This document shows positions 63,895-64,000 of a stretch of DNA of 64,000 bases, one piece after another (within the stretch, counting starts at the first letter, position 1; every line of letters begins with the position of its first letter). Source of the DNA: Herminiimonas contaminans. GTDB lineage: Bacteria; Pseudomonadota; Gammaproteobacteria; Burkholderiales; Burkholderiaceae_D. The notes beneath the pieces are model-generated. The model was not told the origin of the DNA. It saw only the letters and a list, made by a program, of their open reading frames with translations, and did no database searches. A program made the translations under genes and the position numbers. The DNA lies in the NCBI RefSeq assembly GCF_015645465.1, contig NZ_JADOEL010000010.1, positions 1 to 64,000 of the forward strand, read 5' to 3'.

Positions 63895-64000
63895 TTACAG
63901 GACGTACTTCACCATAGGGTGCGACGACAGGGCGCGATACAGATTGTCGAGTTGCTCGCGGCTGGTGGCGCGCACGGTAATCGTCAGCGACAGATAGTTG
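63895..64000 (-). CDS. DUF493 (YbeD-like) protein, C-terminal part
   Basis: The window ends inside this gene; only the last 35 residues are visible. [20 protein letters not shown] and then [13 protein letters not shown] are typical of the DUF493/YbeD family, small proteins that usually precede lipB. The frame runs off the window edge without a start. The gene order ybeD-lipB-lipA is widely conserved. Confidence 0.85.
   Translation of the reverse strand, partial: NYLSLTITVRATSREQLDNLYRALSSHPMVKYVL

Overview
The window reads as a piece of a betaproteobacterial chromosome, most likely Burkholderiales and probably Oxalobacteraceae (Herminiimonas/Janthinobacterium-like). This is inferred from gene order, not from a database search. 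The supporting blocks are mlaFEDACB, yadGH-type ABC, bolA, murA, his operon, hinT, tatABC, then degS-like, nif3, mscL, petABC and sspAB, plus gltBD and lipBA. There is no rRNA, CRISPR array or phage. One tRNA (Thr, TGT) is present.

Region by region. Positions 1-5150 hold the end of a tad/Flp pilus locus: an IS30-type transposase tail abuts a TadD-like TPR gene that has lost its 5' end, followed by a DUF3613-like secreted protein, a TadG-like protein, a DUF4282-like membrane protein and a sigma-54 activator with a degenerate receiver. Positions 5170-10753 hold a pirin/LysR divergent pair and two signalling genes (PAS-GGDEF-EAL and HDOD). Positions 10790-11660 hold a RAYT-type single-gene element with its own terminal repeats. 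Positions 11729-17983 are gltBD.

Positions 18138-34459 are a long run of plus-strand envelope and biosynthesis genes: the Mla phospholipid transport system, an ABC-2 exporter, bolA, murA, the histidine operon, hinT and tatABC. The histidine operon is unusual: an orphan beta-class DNA methyltransferase sits between hisD and hisB, where hisC is normally found. Neither hisC nor the hisZ partner expected for a short HisG is in the window.

Positions 34501-45193 hold a DUF2461-like gene, a membrane-anchored DegS-like protease, nif3, an orphan NarL-type regulator, mscL, the cytochrome bc1 operon, sspA/sspB, tRNA-Thr, a LivK-like binding protein, ubiX and a monothiol glutaredoxin. Positions 45251-57443 are all on the minus strand: tex, a 1134-residue DUF748/AsmA-like envelope protein, and a six-gene Mrp/Pha-type cation/proton antiporter with fused A and B subunits and a candidate FNR-like box upstream.

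Positions 57444-64000 hold an intergenic stretch containing a frameshifted remnant of a second lipA, a CopD-like membrane protein, an ABC exporter, an MHS-family transporter, lipA, lipB and the end of a DUF493 gene. The most interesting points are the methyltransferase in the his operon, the lipA remnant, the RAYT with matching repeats, the IS-truncated tad locus and the perfect hairpin between sspA and sspB. I did not find a convincing new multi-gene defence or biosynthetic system.
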